NCBI GenBank assembly: GCA_020638675.1
Contig: JACKID010000002.1
Coordinates: forward strand, 434,001-498,000
Source of the DNA: Planctomycetota bacterium
GTDB lineage: Bacteria > Planctomycetota > UBA8742 > UBA2392
Length of the DNA: 64,000 nt
Direction of reading: 5' to 3'
The notes beneath the pieces are model-generated. The model searched no databases and was not told the DNA's origin. It was given only the letters and a program-made list of their open reading frames with translations. This document shows positions 44,184 through 53,457 of this stretch, piece by piece. Position 1 is the stretch's first letter; each line of letters starts with the position of its first letter. The position numbers were made by a program, and so were the translations under genes.

Positions 44184-44957
44184 TCATGGCCCCGGCTTGC
44201 GCCCGACGAGATACAAATCGCTGCACCAGCCGGCGCGCAGGCGCAGTGGCAGGTCGAACACGGCCGTCATGGCTCGCACCAGCCCGTTCGGGCTGAGGCG
44301 CCCTTGCCAGTTGCGCCCGAAGATGTGCACTGCTTCCAGCTTCAGGTCGCGCGCGATGTAGCGCAGGTCGCGCGCGTCGGGCTCGCGCACGTGGCCGCGG
44401 AAGACGGGCTCAACGTACCACTCCTGCATGCTGGACCACTTGCCGCGCCCAAAGGGCACGGTCAGGCGCTTCCGCATGTTGACGGCGTTGGGCACGCCGA
44501 GGATGAACCAGCCGCCGGGCTTGAGCGCTTCCATCAATTGGGCAAACAGCTTGCGCGGCGAGTGATGCCAGTGCTCCATGCTGTCGAAGCTGGTCACGGC
44601 GTCGAGGCTGGCGGGCTCGAACTCGACGCCTTCGGCAATCACGTCGCGCGATATCACTTCGACACCTAGCTTGCGGTGCGGCTCCAGCGCTGCCTCCCCG
44701 TGCGCCGTGTTCACCGAATCGCGGAAGTCATCCACCAGCACGGACTGCAGCCCGAATGCCCGCGCGCCGATCGAGAACAGCCCGACACCACCTCCGATGT
44801 CCGCCACTCGCCCGCCCGGCACTCGCCGCAGCAGCAGGCTCAAATGGAACGAAATGCGCGCGACGTCGGCCTGCTGGCCTGCCTGCAACGCCTGAGGATA
44901 AGCCTCCACGAGTTCATGCAGGCGGCGGGCGATGTCGGATCTGGTTGGGGTGGTCAT
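44184..44957 (-). CDS. SAM-dependent methyltransferase
   Basis: 257 residues from ATG 44957. Motif I 'VADIGGGVGLFS' and the later 'LDAVTSFDSMEHWHHSPRKL' and 'LKPGGWFILGVPN' fit a class I (UbiE/Methyltransf_11-type) enzyme. Small-molecule methylation is likely; the acceptor is unknown. ATG 44972, five codons upstream, is an alternative start. It lies 30 bp upstream of the cyclase-ATPase gene on the same strand and may be cotranscribed. Confidence 0.85.
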   Translation of the reverse strand: MTTPTRSDIARRLHELVEAYPQALQAGQQADVARISFHLSLLLRRVPGGRVADIGGGVGLFSIGARAFGLQSVLVDDFRDSVNTAHGEAALEPHRKLGVEVISRDVIAEGVEFEPASLDAVTSFDSMEHWHHSPRKLFAQLMEALKPGGWFILGVPNAVNMRKRLTVPFGRGKWSSMQEWYVEPVFRGHVREPDARDLRYIARDLKLEAVHIFGRNWQGRLSPNGLVRAMTAVFDLPLRLRAGWCSDLYLVGRKPGP

Positions 44958-45112
44958 GAACGGGCGAATCATAGCGCAGGTGCGCCGCCCAGACAGGTCC
45001 CATCGCGGCGACACTAATACTTCATTTTGTTGCATTCTAGGCCACGACCACGGCGAACTTTCTGGAATGTTTGTGTGCGTTCGGGTCGTTTACTATCCGA
45101 TGCGTAAGTTTT

Positions 45113-45152
45113 TTGCACCATACGCACAGTTTGCATGGTATGGTTTGTGCAA
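45113..45152. promoter_or_regulatory. Imperfect dyad upstream of PilX-like gene
   Basis: TTGCACCATAC (45113-45123) is matched by GTATGG-TTT-GTGCAA (to 45152), with a small bulge. It lies 35 bp before the PilX-like start and may be an operator or a leader hairpin. Confidence 0.35.
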
Positions 45153-45186
45153 TTGATCTGGGGCGTCACAAAGGGGGGCCCTGGCC

Positions 45187-46668
45187 ATGAAAACTCTCAT
45201 GAACAACCGCAAGTCTCGCAAGGGTGCAATTCTCGGGGCGGCCATCTTCCTGATGGCGCTGGTCACCATCGCCGGCGGCGCGCTGCTTTCGATGTCCGCG
45301 ATTACCCGACTGAACATCAGCCGGTCCGGCGCGGACGTTCGCCTGCTGATCGCGGCCGAGGCCGGGATTGAATCCGTGCGGGGTCGCTTCACGCTGATTC
45401 CGGGTGTGCAGGACAACTGGGACGCCCTGATTCCCACCGGCAACTGGAACAACCTCGGCGGCCCGATGATCATCAACGGGCTGAAGGTGCAGGCCCAGGC
45501 CAAGCCCACCGGGTTGGCCGGCGCCACCCAGGCGCGCATCCGCGCCATAGCCTACGGAGCCAGCAAGAGCCGCGTCGTTGAGTACATCATCCAGCCCGCG
45601 AACTTCGCCGACTATGCCCTCTACTTCGGGTCGCCGAACACCGTGGGCATCGGCGACAACTTCAAGATGGTCGGCAACTTCTACAGCAAGGGCCACGTCA
45701 ACCTCGGCAACGGCAGCGGCATCGAGTTCTTCGGCAACGTCGACACCACCGGCAAGGTAATGAACTACGTCGACTACGCCTACAACTTCAAGAAAGGGTT
45801 CACCGAGTACGCTCCGGACGTGACCATCCCGCCCGCCGCCTACGGGCTCGACGTGATGCGCAACGCGGCCGCCGCAACGAGCACGCTGTTCTATGGCAAC
45901 ACGCTTTCGATCCAGCTGATCGGCCAGCAGTTCAAGCGCACCTACAAGTACCGCTACACCGGCACCGGCTACAACTACAACCACAACCACTACACTACGC
46001 TGACTGAGACGCTGGACATCCCCGACAACAGCGTGATCTACATCGACAGCAGCAGCCCGCCCGCCGGTGTGGACACCTACAGCGGCTCCGCCAACCGCGC
46101 CAACCAGGCGCAGAACGGCAGCGTCGACTTGTGGGGTGTGCTGAGCTATTCGCGCGTCACGGTCGCGGCCGAAGTGGACGTGCAGGTCACCGACAACATC
46201 AGCTACCAGTCGCTGTTGAGCCAGCCCGACTACCGCCGCTTCACGCAGAAGAAGAAGAGTGGAGCCCTCGGCTATCGCGAGATGCTGGGCGTGGTGTCTG
46301 CCAACGACGTGAACTTCATGACCGCGAACTGGAGCGCGCTGGCGTCCAGCGCCAAGGTCACCGACGACTCCGGCCTGACACCCCCGGACACCGGGCACGA
46401 GTACTACCAGTACAGCCTCGACGGCGTGTACATGGGCGTGAAGAAGGCGCGGCGCGGCAACAACGCGGCCGGCAACAACAAGGAACTCTGGGTGTGCGGC
46501 GGCATCATCAACGGCGACCACCCGAGCACCGAGTTGTCGAGCAACTTCGACCGCCGCAACTACGACACCGACTATCGCCTTCAGACCACCACCCCTCCTT
46601 ACTTCCTGAAGGCCTACGGCGAATCCGCCAACATGATCGTCGGTACCTGGCGCACCTACGAGCTGTAA
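45187..46668 (+). CDS. PilX-like type IV pilus assembly / surface protein
   Basis: 493 residues. A short basic leader (1-12) precedes a long hydrophobic helix (about 13-40, 'KGAILGAAIFLMALVTIAGG'), then 'LLIAAEAGIESVRGRF'. This matches the N-terminal part of PilX/DUF4900-type minor pilus proteins, whose helix continues into the pilus core. There is no Glu at position +5 after the Gly, as in several PilX-like proteins. The rest is beta-rich with Asn, Tyr and Ser, likely surface exposed. A very G-rich SD (GGGGGG) precedes the ATG. No other pilus genes are adjacent; the secretin at 55.5 kb is the nearest related gene. Confidence 0.7.
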   Translation: MKTLMNNRKSRKGAILGAAIFLMALVTIAGGALLSMSAITRLNISRSGADVRLLIAAEAGIESVRGRFTLIPGVQDNWDALIPTGNWNNLGGPMIINGLKVQAQAKPTGLAGATQARIRAIAYGASKSRVVEYIIQPANFADYALYFGSPNTVGIGDNFKMVGNFYSKGHVNLGNGSGIEFFGNVDTTGKVMNYVDYAYNFKKGFTEYAPDVTIPPAAYGLDVMRNAAAATSTLFYGNTLSIQLIGQQFKRTYKYRYTGTGYNYNHNHYTTLTETLDIPDNSVIYIDSSSPPAGVDTYSGSANRANQAQNGSVDLWGVLSYSRVTVAAEVDVQVTDNISYQSLLSQPDYRRFTQKKKSGALGYREMLGVVSANDVNFMTANWSALASSAKVTDDSGLTPPDTGHEYYQYSLDGVYMGVKKARRGNNAAGNNKELWVCGGIINGDHPSTELSSNFDRRNYDTDYRLQTTTPPYFLKAYGESANMIVGTWRTYEL

Positions 46669-46693
46669 GCCTTGCCCGAAGCGCAGGTAAACG

Positions 46694-46725
46694 ACAACGC
46701 GCCGGGGATCACCCCGGCGCGTTGT
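46694..46725. terminator. Bidirectional hairpin terminator
   Basis: 14-bp perfect stem ACAACGCGCCGGGG (46694-46707) with CCCCGGCGCGTTGT (46712-46725), loop ATCA, between two convergent genes. There is no long U-run. Confidence 0.75.
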
Positions 46726-46738
46726 ATCTGGGACGACT

Positions 46739-48430
46739 CTAGTTGCCCGTCTTGGGCTCGTTCGCCTTGGCCTTGTACAGCCAGACGTGACCGCCCGAAA
46801 CGTAGGGCACCTTGTACTTGGCCAGGCGTTCGTTGATCCTGGCCATGTCCTTGTAGTACTTGTCCATGAATGCCTTGCGCTCCGGCTCGGCCAGCATGTC
46901 GCGCCACAGCTTGGCCTGCTCTTCCTTGCTGAGGGCCGGATCGGCGGCCTTGACCGCGGCGTCGTACTCTTCGCGGTACTTGCTGTAGGTTTCGCTGAAC
47001 GTCTCCTGCAGCGCGGACTGCTCGCTCATGGCTGCCTTGTAGTCGGCCTTTTCTTCGGCAGTGAGGTCCGTGCGCATCTGGCCGCCGCTGGAGAAGCGGT
47101 CGCCCAGGATGATGTCCAGGCGCCCGTCGCCGTTGACGTCGGTGATCCACATGCGCGTGCTGCCGGTCGGGCCTGCGGGCTGCTTCGGCTCTGCGATCAG
47201 CTTCAGGACTTCGTTGTACCCGTCCAGGTCGCGCAGCAGGTCCATGTCCGGGTCGCCTTCCATGTGCTGCGTCCCGGTCCAGCCGTGCTTGATTGCCACG
47301 GCGAGAGCCTTCAGCGTCTTCTCAATCTGCTGCTTCTGCGCGTCGCCTTCCATGGTGGACGCGCGGCGCGAGTAGGCGCAGGCGAGGTGGTAATAGGCAT
47401 CCGGCACCTTCGGCTCGGAGTCGATCAGCTTCTGGAAGGCCGCTTCGCCTTCGTCGAACTTGCCTTCCTCAAGCAGCGCATACGCATCATTGATGCCCTT
47501 GGTGTACCCGGCGCTGCCGCGCGGTGTCTTGTTGCTCTGCCCGGCGGGCGCGATCAGCGTCTGGAACGCGCTCAGCTTCGGCGCACCGGGCTTGCCGGCG
47601 CCGGCCGTGTTTTCGGCCCACACGACGTCGCCCGATGAGCTGGATGCAACCAGGTCAAGGTCGCCGTCGCCGTCCCAGTCGATCACGAACGGGTCGCTGT
47701 GCACGCCGCTGACTTTCAGCGCGTCGCCGTTGGCGTTCTTGAGCTCGACGGCCGCGGGCTGGAACTTGCCCTTGCCCTCGCCGGTGAAGACGTAGAACGT
47801 GCCTTTGAAGTTGCCGCTGACGATGTCGAGGTCGCCGTCGCCGTCCCAATCCACGGCGAAGGGGCGGGTGCAGATGTTCTCGGTGAGTTCGCTGTCGCGG
47901 CTGTCGAACTTGCTGTGCACGCACAGCAGTTTGCCGTCGGTGCCCGTCAGCTCAGCCGGCTTGGCGAACTTGCCTTCGCCCTGTCCCCTCAGGACCCAGA
48001 AAGAGCCGACCATGTCGTCGTGGCCGCTTTGCGAGTAGCAGCCGGAGAGGATGTCGTTGATGCCGTCCGCGTCGAGATCCACTACCTGTGGAGTCGAGCT
48101 GGTGCATCACCATACGCCGGGAACGACCGCGTCTTCGCCGTCCGCTTGCAGGAACTGCTGCCTGGCGAACTTGAGCGTGCCGTCGTCGGACTTCAGGCCC
48201 TTGTAGAAATTGATCTTGCCGCTCTTGAACTGGCCGACCAGCAGATCGCGCACGCCGTCGCCGTCGATGTCGGCAAGGCAGGGCGCGGCATAGCCCGGTG
48301 CCTCGGTCAGTATGGCCTCGCCGCCGGCCGTGAGCAGCTCCGGCGCTTCGAACTCATAAGTGTCGGACGCGCTGAGTGCGGAGGCACCAAGCAGCACTGC
48401 AACCGATCCAAGCCCAGTCAGCAATCTCAT
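46739..48430 (-). CDS. FG-GAP/VCBS repeat secreted protein with in-frame UGA (candidate selenoprotein)
   Basis: Read through TGA at 48107-48109, this is one 563-residue protein with residue 108 as UGA. It has a signal peptide (about 1-22), five Asp-rich FG-GAP/VCBS repeats ('DIDGDGVRDLLVG', 'DLDADGINDILSG', 'DWDGDGDLDIVSG', 'DWDGDGDLDLVAS', 'DVNGDGRLDIILG') and, between the fourth and fifth, a TPR-like helical part. The frame is open and homologous on both sides of the UGA, in the linker 'VPGVW-U-CTSSTPQVVD'. The start ATG 48430 has the SD GGGAG. No restart codon with an SD is visible after the UGA; the first is GTG 48082 inside a repeat. A SECIS-like stem-loop follows the UGA. Alternatives are a nonsense mutation or a sequencing error. 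Confidence 0.7.
48066..48109 (-). promoter_or_regulatory. Putative bacterial SECIS element
   Basis: Numbering the U of UGA as 1 (48109): pairs 18-32, 19-31, 20-30, 21-29, 22-28 form UCCAC/GUGGA around the loop AGGUA (23-27). Below a 1x2 internal loop, 13-38, 14-37, 15-36 and 16-35 pair (UCGA/UCGA), and 12-40, 11-41 may extend it. The loop position and AGGU sequence are close to the E. coli fdhF SECIS. Confidence 0.55.
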
Positions 48431-48592
48431 CTATCACTCCCGAATAGGATCCACCGCAACCAGTAAGAGGAACAGTCTAAGGTGTTATTACTACGGACTG
48501 CCAACACGAACCGCCGACAGTTTTTGGCCCCGTCCGGGGCATTTACTTTCAGCGAATGAGTCCAGGCGCTGCAGTCGCCCGCTCAAAGGCAA

Positions 48593-48657
48593 CTTCGCAC
48601 AGAGGGCACGGAGCACACAGAGAATGCACTCCGGGTGCTCTGTGGTCTCTGTGCGAG
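48593..48657. repeat. CACAGAG-type inverted repeat, second copy
   Basis: Left arm from 48593 (CTTCGCACAGAGGGCACGGAG) and right arm to 48657 (CTCTGTGGTCTCTGTGCGAG) are imperfectly complementary over about 25 nt. It is the same class as 34577-34634 and lies just after the glyA stop. Confidence 0.6.
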
Positions 48658-48675
48658 GCCGCCGTTGCTACTGAC

Positions 48676-49878
48676 CTAGCGCGATGCCAGCTCAATCATG
48701 AACTTGTGGGCGTCGTTGCTGACGTTTTCGCCGCTGATGGCCTTGTCGATCAGTTGCACGATCCTGGCCATGTCGGGCTCTTTGGCGCCGAGTGTTGTTA
48801 CCAGTGGTGATCCCACGCGTATGCCTGACGTCTCCGTCACCGGCAGCGGGTCATACGGGATGAAATTCTTGTTCACGTAGATCGACTGCTCGCCGAGCAT
48901 GCGCTCGATCTCGAGCCCGTTCTTGCCGGTGCCGGTGATGTCGACCATCACCATGTGGTTGTCCGTCCCGCCGGTCAGCACGCGGTAGCGCTTGGAGTTA
49001 ATCTCCGTAAAGGCCTTGGCCATCGCCTGCGCGTTCTTGATCACCTGCTGGATGTACGTCTTGAACTCAGGGCGCGACGCCTCTTCCAGCATCGCCGCCT
49101 TTGCCGCGATGATGTGCACCAGCGGGCCGCCCTGGCTGCCGGGGAACACGCCGCGGTCCACCTTGCTGGCCATCGCGGCCGTGCTCAGGATCATGCCGCC
49201 GCGCGGGCCGCGGATCGTCTTGTGCGTGCTCATGGTGACCGTGTCGGCCACGGGCACGGGGCTCTGGTGTTCGCCGGCCGCGACGAGGCCGCTGATATGC
49301 GCCACGTCGGCCATGAACTTGGCGCCGTGCTCGCGCGCCAGCGCGGCCATCTTCTTGAAGTCAATCGCGCGCGGGTAGCTGCTGGCACCGGTCACCACCA
49401 GCTTGATGTCGCCGTGCTCCTTGAGCAGGCGGGTGTACTCGTCCATGTCGATCAGCCCGGTGTCTTTGCTGACGCCGTAGTGGACGAACTTGTAGTACTT
49501 GCCCGAAGCGTTGAACGGCGCGCCGTGGCTGAGATGCCCGCCGTGCTCGAGTTTAAAGGCCAGCACCTTGTCGCCCGGCTTGATCAGCGCGAGGTAGCTG
49601 GCGAGGTTCGCCTGCGTGCCGCTGTGCGGCTGGACGTTGGCGTGCTCGGCCTTGAACAGGTTCTTGGCGAGGTCGATGGCGTGCTGCTCGATCTGGTCGG
49701 TGAACTCGCAGCCGCCGTACCAGCGCTTGCCCGGGTAGCCTTCCGCGTACTTGTTGGTGAACACCGTGCCCATGGTGTTCTTCACGTAGTCGCTGACGAA
49801 GTTCTCGCTGGCGATCAGGTTGATCGAGTGGGTCTGCCGCTCGCGCTCACGCGAGATCAACTCTTCGATGGTGGCCAT
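48676..49878 (-). CDS. glyA: Serine hydroxymethyltransferase
   Basis: 400 residues. The PLP lysine is Lys220 in 'TMSTHKTIRGPRGG'. The N-terminal 'INLIASENFVS' and 'GYPGKRWYGGCEFTD' are the standard SHMT blocks. It interconverts serine and glycine with tetrahydrofolate, feeding one-carbon units; folC in this window serves the same cofactor. An SD (GGGAGC) lies before the ATG at 49878. Confidence 0.97.
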   Translation of the reverse strand: MATIEELISRERERQTHSINLIASENFVSDYVKNTMGTVFTNKYAEGYPGKRWYGGCEFTDQIEQHAIDLAKNLFKAEHANVQPHSGTQANLASYLALIKPGDKVLAFKLEHGGHLSHGAPFNASGKYYKFVHYGVSKDTGLIDMDEYTRLLKEHGDIKLVVTGASSYPRAIDFKKMAALAREHGAKFMADVAHISGLVAAGEHQSPVPVADTVTMSTHKTIRGPRGGMILSTAAMASKVDRGVFPGSQGGPLVHIIAAKAAMLEEASRPEFKTYIQQVIKNAQAMAKAFTEINSKRYRVLTGGTDNHMVMVDITGTGKNGLEIERMLGEQSIYVNKNFIPYDPLPVTETSGIRVGSPLVTTLGAKEPDMARIVQLIDKAISGENVSNDAHKFMIELASR

Positions 49879-49890
49879 GGCCGCTCCCGC

Positions 49891-49982
49891 GGAAGTCAGA
49901 AGGACAAAGTGGGAAGGGCGAAGTGCCCAACACCGACAGCCACTTCTGACTCTTGACTTCGAACTTCAGACTTCCGGGCCTA
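49891..49982. repeat. Heptamer inverted repeat, site C
   Basis: Left arm 49891-49928 consists of 7-nt units near GAAGTCA/AGAAGGA; right arm 49941-49982 of units near GACTTC(T/G), ending at the stop codon of the aminotransferase. It is placed as at sites A and B, between the stop of one minus-strand gene and the start of the next. Confidence 0.6.
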
Positions 49983-51119
49983 CAGAGCGGCGAACAGCCG
50001 CTCCAGGTCCCGGCTGGTGTTATACCAGTGCGGCGAAACACGCAAGATTGAGCCCCGGACGCTGACCGCGATCCCCTGCCCCTTCAGGAGGGCCAGCAGG
50101 TCCTCGGCCGCGAGCTTGCCGGTGCGCCGGATGCTGACGATCTGGCCGCGGCGCGGCTCGGGCCAGCTTTCGGCCAGCGGCTCGTAGCCGGCTTTGACCG
50201 CGCGTTCGCGTAGCTCGTTCGCCAGCTCAGTCACGCGCGCGCCGATCTTCTCGCGCCCGATGTCGTTCTGCAGATTCATGGCCTCGCGCAGGGCATAGAC
50301 CTGCGGCAACGACGTCGCCCCCACCTGGAAGCGCGCCGCGCCGGGGGCCAGCGGCTGCTCAAGCCAGTTGAAGTCGAACGGTGACTCCACGCTGTATGTG
50401 CCGAGCGTGTGGGGCGTCAGCCGGTCGAGCGCGAATTCGCGCACGTACAGTACGCCGATCGAGTCGAGCCCGTTGAGGAACTTGCGGCTGGCGAACGTCG
50501 CGAACTGGCAGCCCACCTTCTCCATATCCACGGGCATGGCACCGATCGCCTGCACCGCGTCGATCGCGCACAGCACGTTGCGTTTGCCGCACTCGCGCGC
50601 CAGCGCATGCACGTCCATGCGGTAGCCGCTGCGGAAATCCACCCAGCTTGCGGCGACCAGCTTGGTCCTGTCGGTGATTGCGGCGACCAGATCCTCGGCC
50701 GGCATGGAGCCGTCTTCGCGTGGCGGCACCAAAGTGACCTCGACGCCTCGGCGCCTGAGGTCAAGCAACGCGCGCGTCACGCCGGGGTAGTCGTCGCGCG
50801 GGGCGACGCAGTGGTCGCCCGGCTTCCAGTCAATGCCGAGCGCAATGCGCGTGAAGGCGTCGCTGGCATTGGCCAGAAACTGGACCTCGGACTCGCCCGC
50901 TCCCACAAACGCCGCGAACTCTTTCTTCGCGCCGTACCAGGTTGCTTCCCACTCGTCCCAGTTGTTGACGCCGCTGGCCGACAGCCCGTCGATGTAGCCC
51001 TTCGCCGCCGCGGCCGCGCGCGAGCTGATCGGCCCGCGCCACGCATTGTTCAGGTACGCCCCGGCGCGCGTAACCGGAAACAGCTCGTGCCGCTCAGTTT
51101 CGCTCAGAAGTTCGGACAT
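49980..51119 (-). CDS. Class V aminotransferase (PLP-dependent)
   Basis: 379 residues. The PLP lysine is Lys213 in 'TFASRKFLNGLDSIGVLYV', with Asp187 in 'CAIDAVQAIGAMPVD' for the pyridine nitrogen. The fold pattern and length fit NifS/cysteine desulfurase-like and isopenicillin epimerase-like enzymes. The Cys-containing loop of cysteine desulfurases is not evident, so an aminotransferase or other lyase is more likely. It lies upstream of glyA in the same direction, with a heptamer repeat between. The substrate is unknown. Confidence 0.88.
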   Translation of the reverse strand: MSELLSETERHELFPVTRAGAYLNNAWRGPISSRAAAAAKGYIDGLSASGVNNWDEWEATWYGAKKEFAAFVGAGESEVQFLANASDAFTRIALGIDWKPGDHCVAPRDDYPGVTRALLDLRRRGVEVTLVPPREDGSMPAEDLVAAITDRTKLVAASWVDFRSGYRMDVHALARECGKRNVLCAIDAVQAIGAMPVDMEKVGCQFATFASRKFLNGLDSIGVLYVREFALDRLTPHTLGTYSVESPFDFNWLEQPLAPGAARFQVGATSLPQVYALREAMNLQNDIGREKIGARVTELANELRERAVKAGYEPLAESWPEPRRGQIVSIRRTGKLAAEDLLALLKGQGIAVSVRGSILRVSPHWYNTSRDLERLFAAL

Positions 51120-51146
51120 GCCGGAGTTATAGCGCCTTGCCGCGTA

Positions 51147-52331
51147 CTATCCATCGGGCTGGGTGGCCCGCGCGCCGACCGGTATTTCGTACCCGGGCGG
51201 GACGGCGAACGGCTCGATCCCCCTGCGGTTGCAGACCATTCGCATCTCGCTCACCCTGCCCTCGAACCCGCCGAGCGTGGCGAGGTCCGGGCATTCCTGC
51301 ACCGCGGCCTGCCATTCGGCACGCGCCTGCGGAATCCTTCCCGCGAGGCATAGCCCGCAGGCGAGGCGCAGTCGGGCATGGGTCGCGTTTTGCCAATCGT
51401 GCATTTCCTCGGCGATGGTCCGCGCTTCGGCCAGCAGCTCAATGGCTTCCTCGTGTCGTTCCAGTTCCAGCAGGACCGCCGCCTTGCACGACAACGCGGC
51501 GGAGCTGTAGCGCGTGTGGCGGCCCAGCGTGTTCAACTGCGCCACGGCCTCGGAGGCCGCGTCCAGCGCCTCATGCAGCTTGCCCATGTACAGCAGCGTG
51601 GTTGAAAGCTGCGACAGGAAGAAGGCGACGCCGGCGGTGTTGCCGCCGCGCCGGTGGATCGCGATCGCCCGCAGCGTGTAGCGGTACGCCCGCCGGTAGT
51701 CGCCGTCGCGGCCGAACTGCAGGCCCTGGTTGCCCAGGGCGATGCCTGCGGGAACCCAGTCGCGTGCCCGGTACGCGATGCGAAACGAGCGCCGGTTCAG
51801 GCGGTCGTGCTTCTCCCCGCTGTAGAAACCGGCAAGATAATGAAGCGCCGTGGCGACCCTACCCGGATACCCGATCCTTCGCGCAAACCGCAGCAGCCTC
51901 ATGGCGTGCGCGAACGCTGCATCCCGGTCAGCTACGAACTGCCGCGTCCAGATGAACAGGTACTGCAGGCTCATGGCGACTTCGGCGTCCGAGCCGATCT
52001 CCGCCAGCCGTCCATACATGCGCACCACCGCGGCGTGATCGTGCGTCCTGCTCGCGTGCTCGCCCCCGAGCCGGCAGAAACGCCGCTCCGCATCTGGGTC
52101 GCCCTCGCCCGACACCGCCGCCAGACGCAGATGGTCCGCGATCTCGACCGCGACCGGCGCAAGCGCCGTGTCGCCGCCCGGGTGCAGAGATTCCATGGCC
52201 CGCGCGGCACAAAGGTGCTGCAACGCGCGCTCGGCGGGCGGTTGCAAGTCGTACGCCGCATCGCGGACCAGCGCGTGGGCAAACAGGTAGGCCTGCTCTG
52301 CATTCGGCATGGGTGCATTAAAGAAACCCAC
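51147..52331 (-). CDS. TPR protein, probable N-terminally truncated kinase/ATPase-linked regulator
   Basis: 394 residues from GTG 52331 (or Met8, 52310). It begins directly with 'AYLFAHALVRDAAYDLQPP', the segment that in planctomycete and actinobacterial regulators follows an NTPase or kinase domain, then runs through TPR-like helices ('YRRAYRYTLRAIAIHRRGG'). The expected N-terminal domain is missing, and the preceding 13 bp join it to an unrelated secreted protein gene. No convincing SD is seen. It is either a remnant of a deletion or a stand-alone TPR protein. Confidence 0.55.
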   Translation of the reverse strand: MGFFNAPMPNAEQAYLFAHALVRDAAYDLQPPAERALQHLCAARAMESLHPGGDTALAPVAVEIADHLRLAAVSGEGDPDAERRFCRLGGEHASRTHDHAAVVRMYGRLAEIGSDAEVAMSLQYLFIWTRQFVADRDAAFAHAMRLLRFARRIGYPGRVATALHYLAGFYSGEKHDRLNRRSFRIAYRARDWVPAGIALGNQGLQFGRDGDYRRAYRYTLRAIAIHRRGGNTAGVAFFLSQLSTTLLYMGKLHEALDAASEAVAQLNTLGRHTRYSSAALSCKAAVLLELERHEEAIELLAEARTIAEEMHDWQNATHARLRLACGLCLAGRIPQARAEWQAAVQECPDLATLGGFEGRVSEMRMVCNRRGIEPFAVPPGYEIPVGARATQPDG

Positions 52332-52344
52332 CCGCGCGTGCGCC

Positions 52345-53328
52345 CTAGTTCATTCGCCGCCTTCTGCGGGCCAGCGCCCAACCCGCCACGGCGGCGAGGG
52401 TCGCGGGCAGCGAGCCGCCGGCGCCGGAAGTGCAGCCCTGCTGCTCCCCGCTGACGCCGCCGGTGTCCTTCTGCTTTGCCGGCGCGCGCATCCCGACCAC
52501 CCGGACGTTGCCGCTGACACACAGGTTCCAGTCCGCGTAGACGAAGCCCGCCTGGGGCGAGATTCCGATCGTGACCTCGGCCAGCCCGGTTTGCGCGGGG
52601 ATCGTCACGAGGTGCGGCACACCCGGGACCGAGTAGATGTTGCCGCCTGGGTCCGAGTCGACAAACAACGCGCCGCGCCCGCCCATGCCGTCCGGCCAGC
52701 GCATCACGATGTCGTTCACACCCTGGGCCGAGCACTCCAGCCGCACGTCGGCCGACTGCGGCGTCGGCCCGAAGTCGAGCGTGACGAACGTGCCCGTGTT
52801 GTTTGCTACGCCCCAGTTGATGAAGGTCGCCGCGATGTCGGCCTCGAGCGAGCGAACGGGAAAACCGCTGGTGACCCACGGGCGATCGGTCTGCGTGTAG
52901 CCAAGCACGTTGCCGCCGCTGAGCGTCATGCTGAACGCGTAGTCGACGACCATGGCCGGATCGATGGTGTTCTCCAGCCGCAGCACCAACGGGTGCACGC
53001 CGGTTCGCGCAGGCGTGGTCCACTGCGCCGTGTTGTTTGCGCCCGGCATCACCTGCTGCACGGAGATGTGGCTGCCCTGATTGAGCACGTAGGCGTCCCA
53101 GTCGATCCACTCGAACAGGAAGGTCGGTCCGGACAGTGAAATCACGTCCACGCCGGCGGTGATCGCCTGCGGCGTAGAGCCGTAGTCCACGTCAATGCGG
53201 ACGGTGTGCCAGTCGTTGGTGTTGAAGGTGCCCGTCACCGGCGAGCCGACGCTCTGCGCACGCAGGGCCCCGGCGGCAAGCGCCGCCAGCATACAAATGG
53301 AGACAAAACGGAGTGTTTGACAGAGCAT
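52345..53328 (-). CDS. Secreted protein with GCTxGAGG C-terminal anchor
   Basis: 327 residues. A signal peptide (about 1-24, 'AGALRAQS') is followed by a beta-rich body of unknown family. The C-terminus reads 'GCTSGAGGSLPATLAAV', then a hydrophobic stretch and a closing Arg cluster (ARRRRRMN). This resembles CTERM sorting signals such as MYXO-CTERM or GlyGly-CTERM. The protein at 59263-60948 ends with the same GCTxGAGG motif. It is probably exported and processed to the cell surface. Confidence 0.7.
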   Translation of the reverse strand: MLCQTLRFVSICMLAALAAGALRAQSVGSPVTGTFNTNDWHTVRIDVDYGSTPQAITAGVDVISLSGPTFLFEWIDWDAYVLNQGSHISVQQVMPGANNTAQWTTPARTGVHPLVLRLENTIDPAMVVDYAFSMTLSGGNVLGYTQTDRPWVTSGFPVRSLEADIAATFINWGVANNTGTFVTLDFGPTPQSADVRLECSAQGVNDIVMRWPDGMGGRGALFVDSDPGGNIYSVPGVPHLVTIPAQTGLAEVTIGISPQAGFVYADWNLCVSGNVRVVGMRAPAKQKDTGGVSGEQQGCTSGAGGSLPATLAAVAGWALARRRRRMN

Positions 53329-53457
53329 TGCAATCCTCTTGTCGGGGAACTGCAGGGGATCAAGAGGACCGCCCCAAGCGCATCAAAGTCTACCACACAA
53401 TTCGGGCACAGCCAAAATTGCGCTGCGGCGTGCGCCGGGTCGACTTATGCTCTGGCC

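Noticed and set aside
46739..48430. Explaining the UGA as a genome-wide reassignment (UGA = Trp or Gly)
   Set aside because: Several ordinary genes here, such as the C45 peptidase and the HEAT-like protein, end in TGA at the expected place, so UGA acts as a stop elsewhere.
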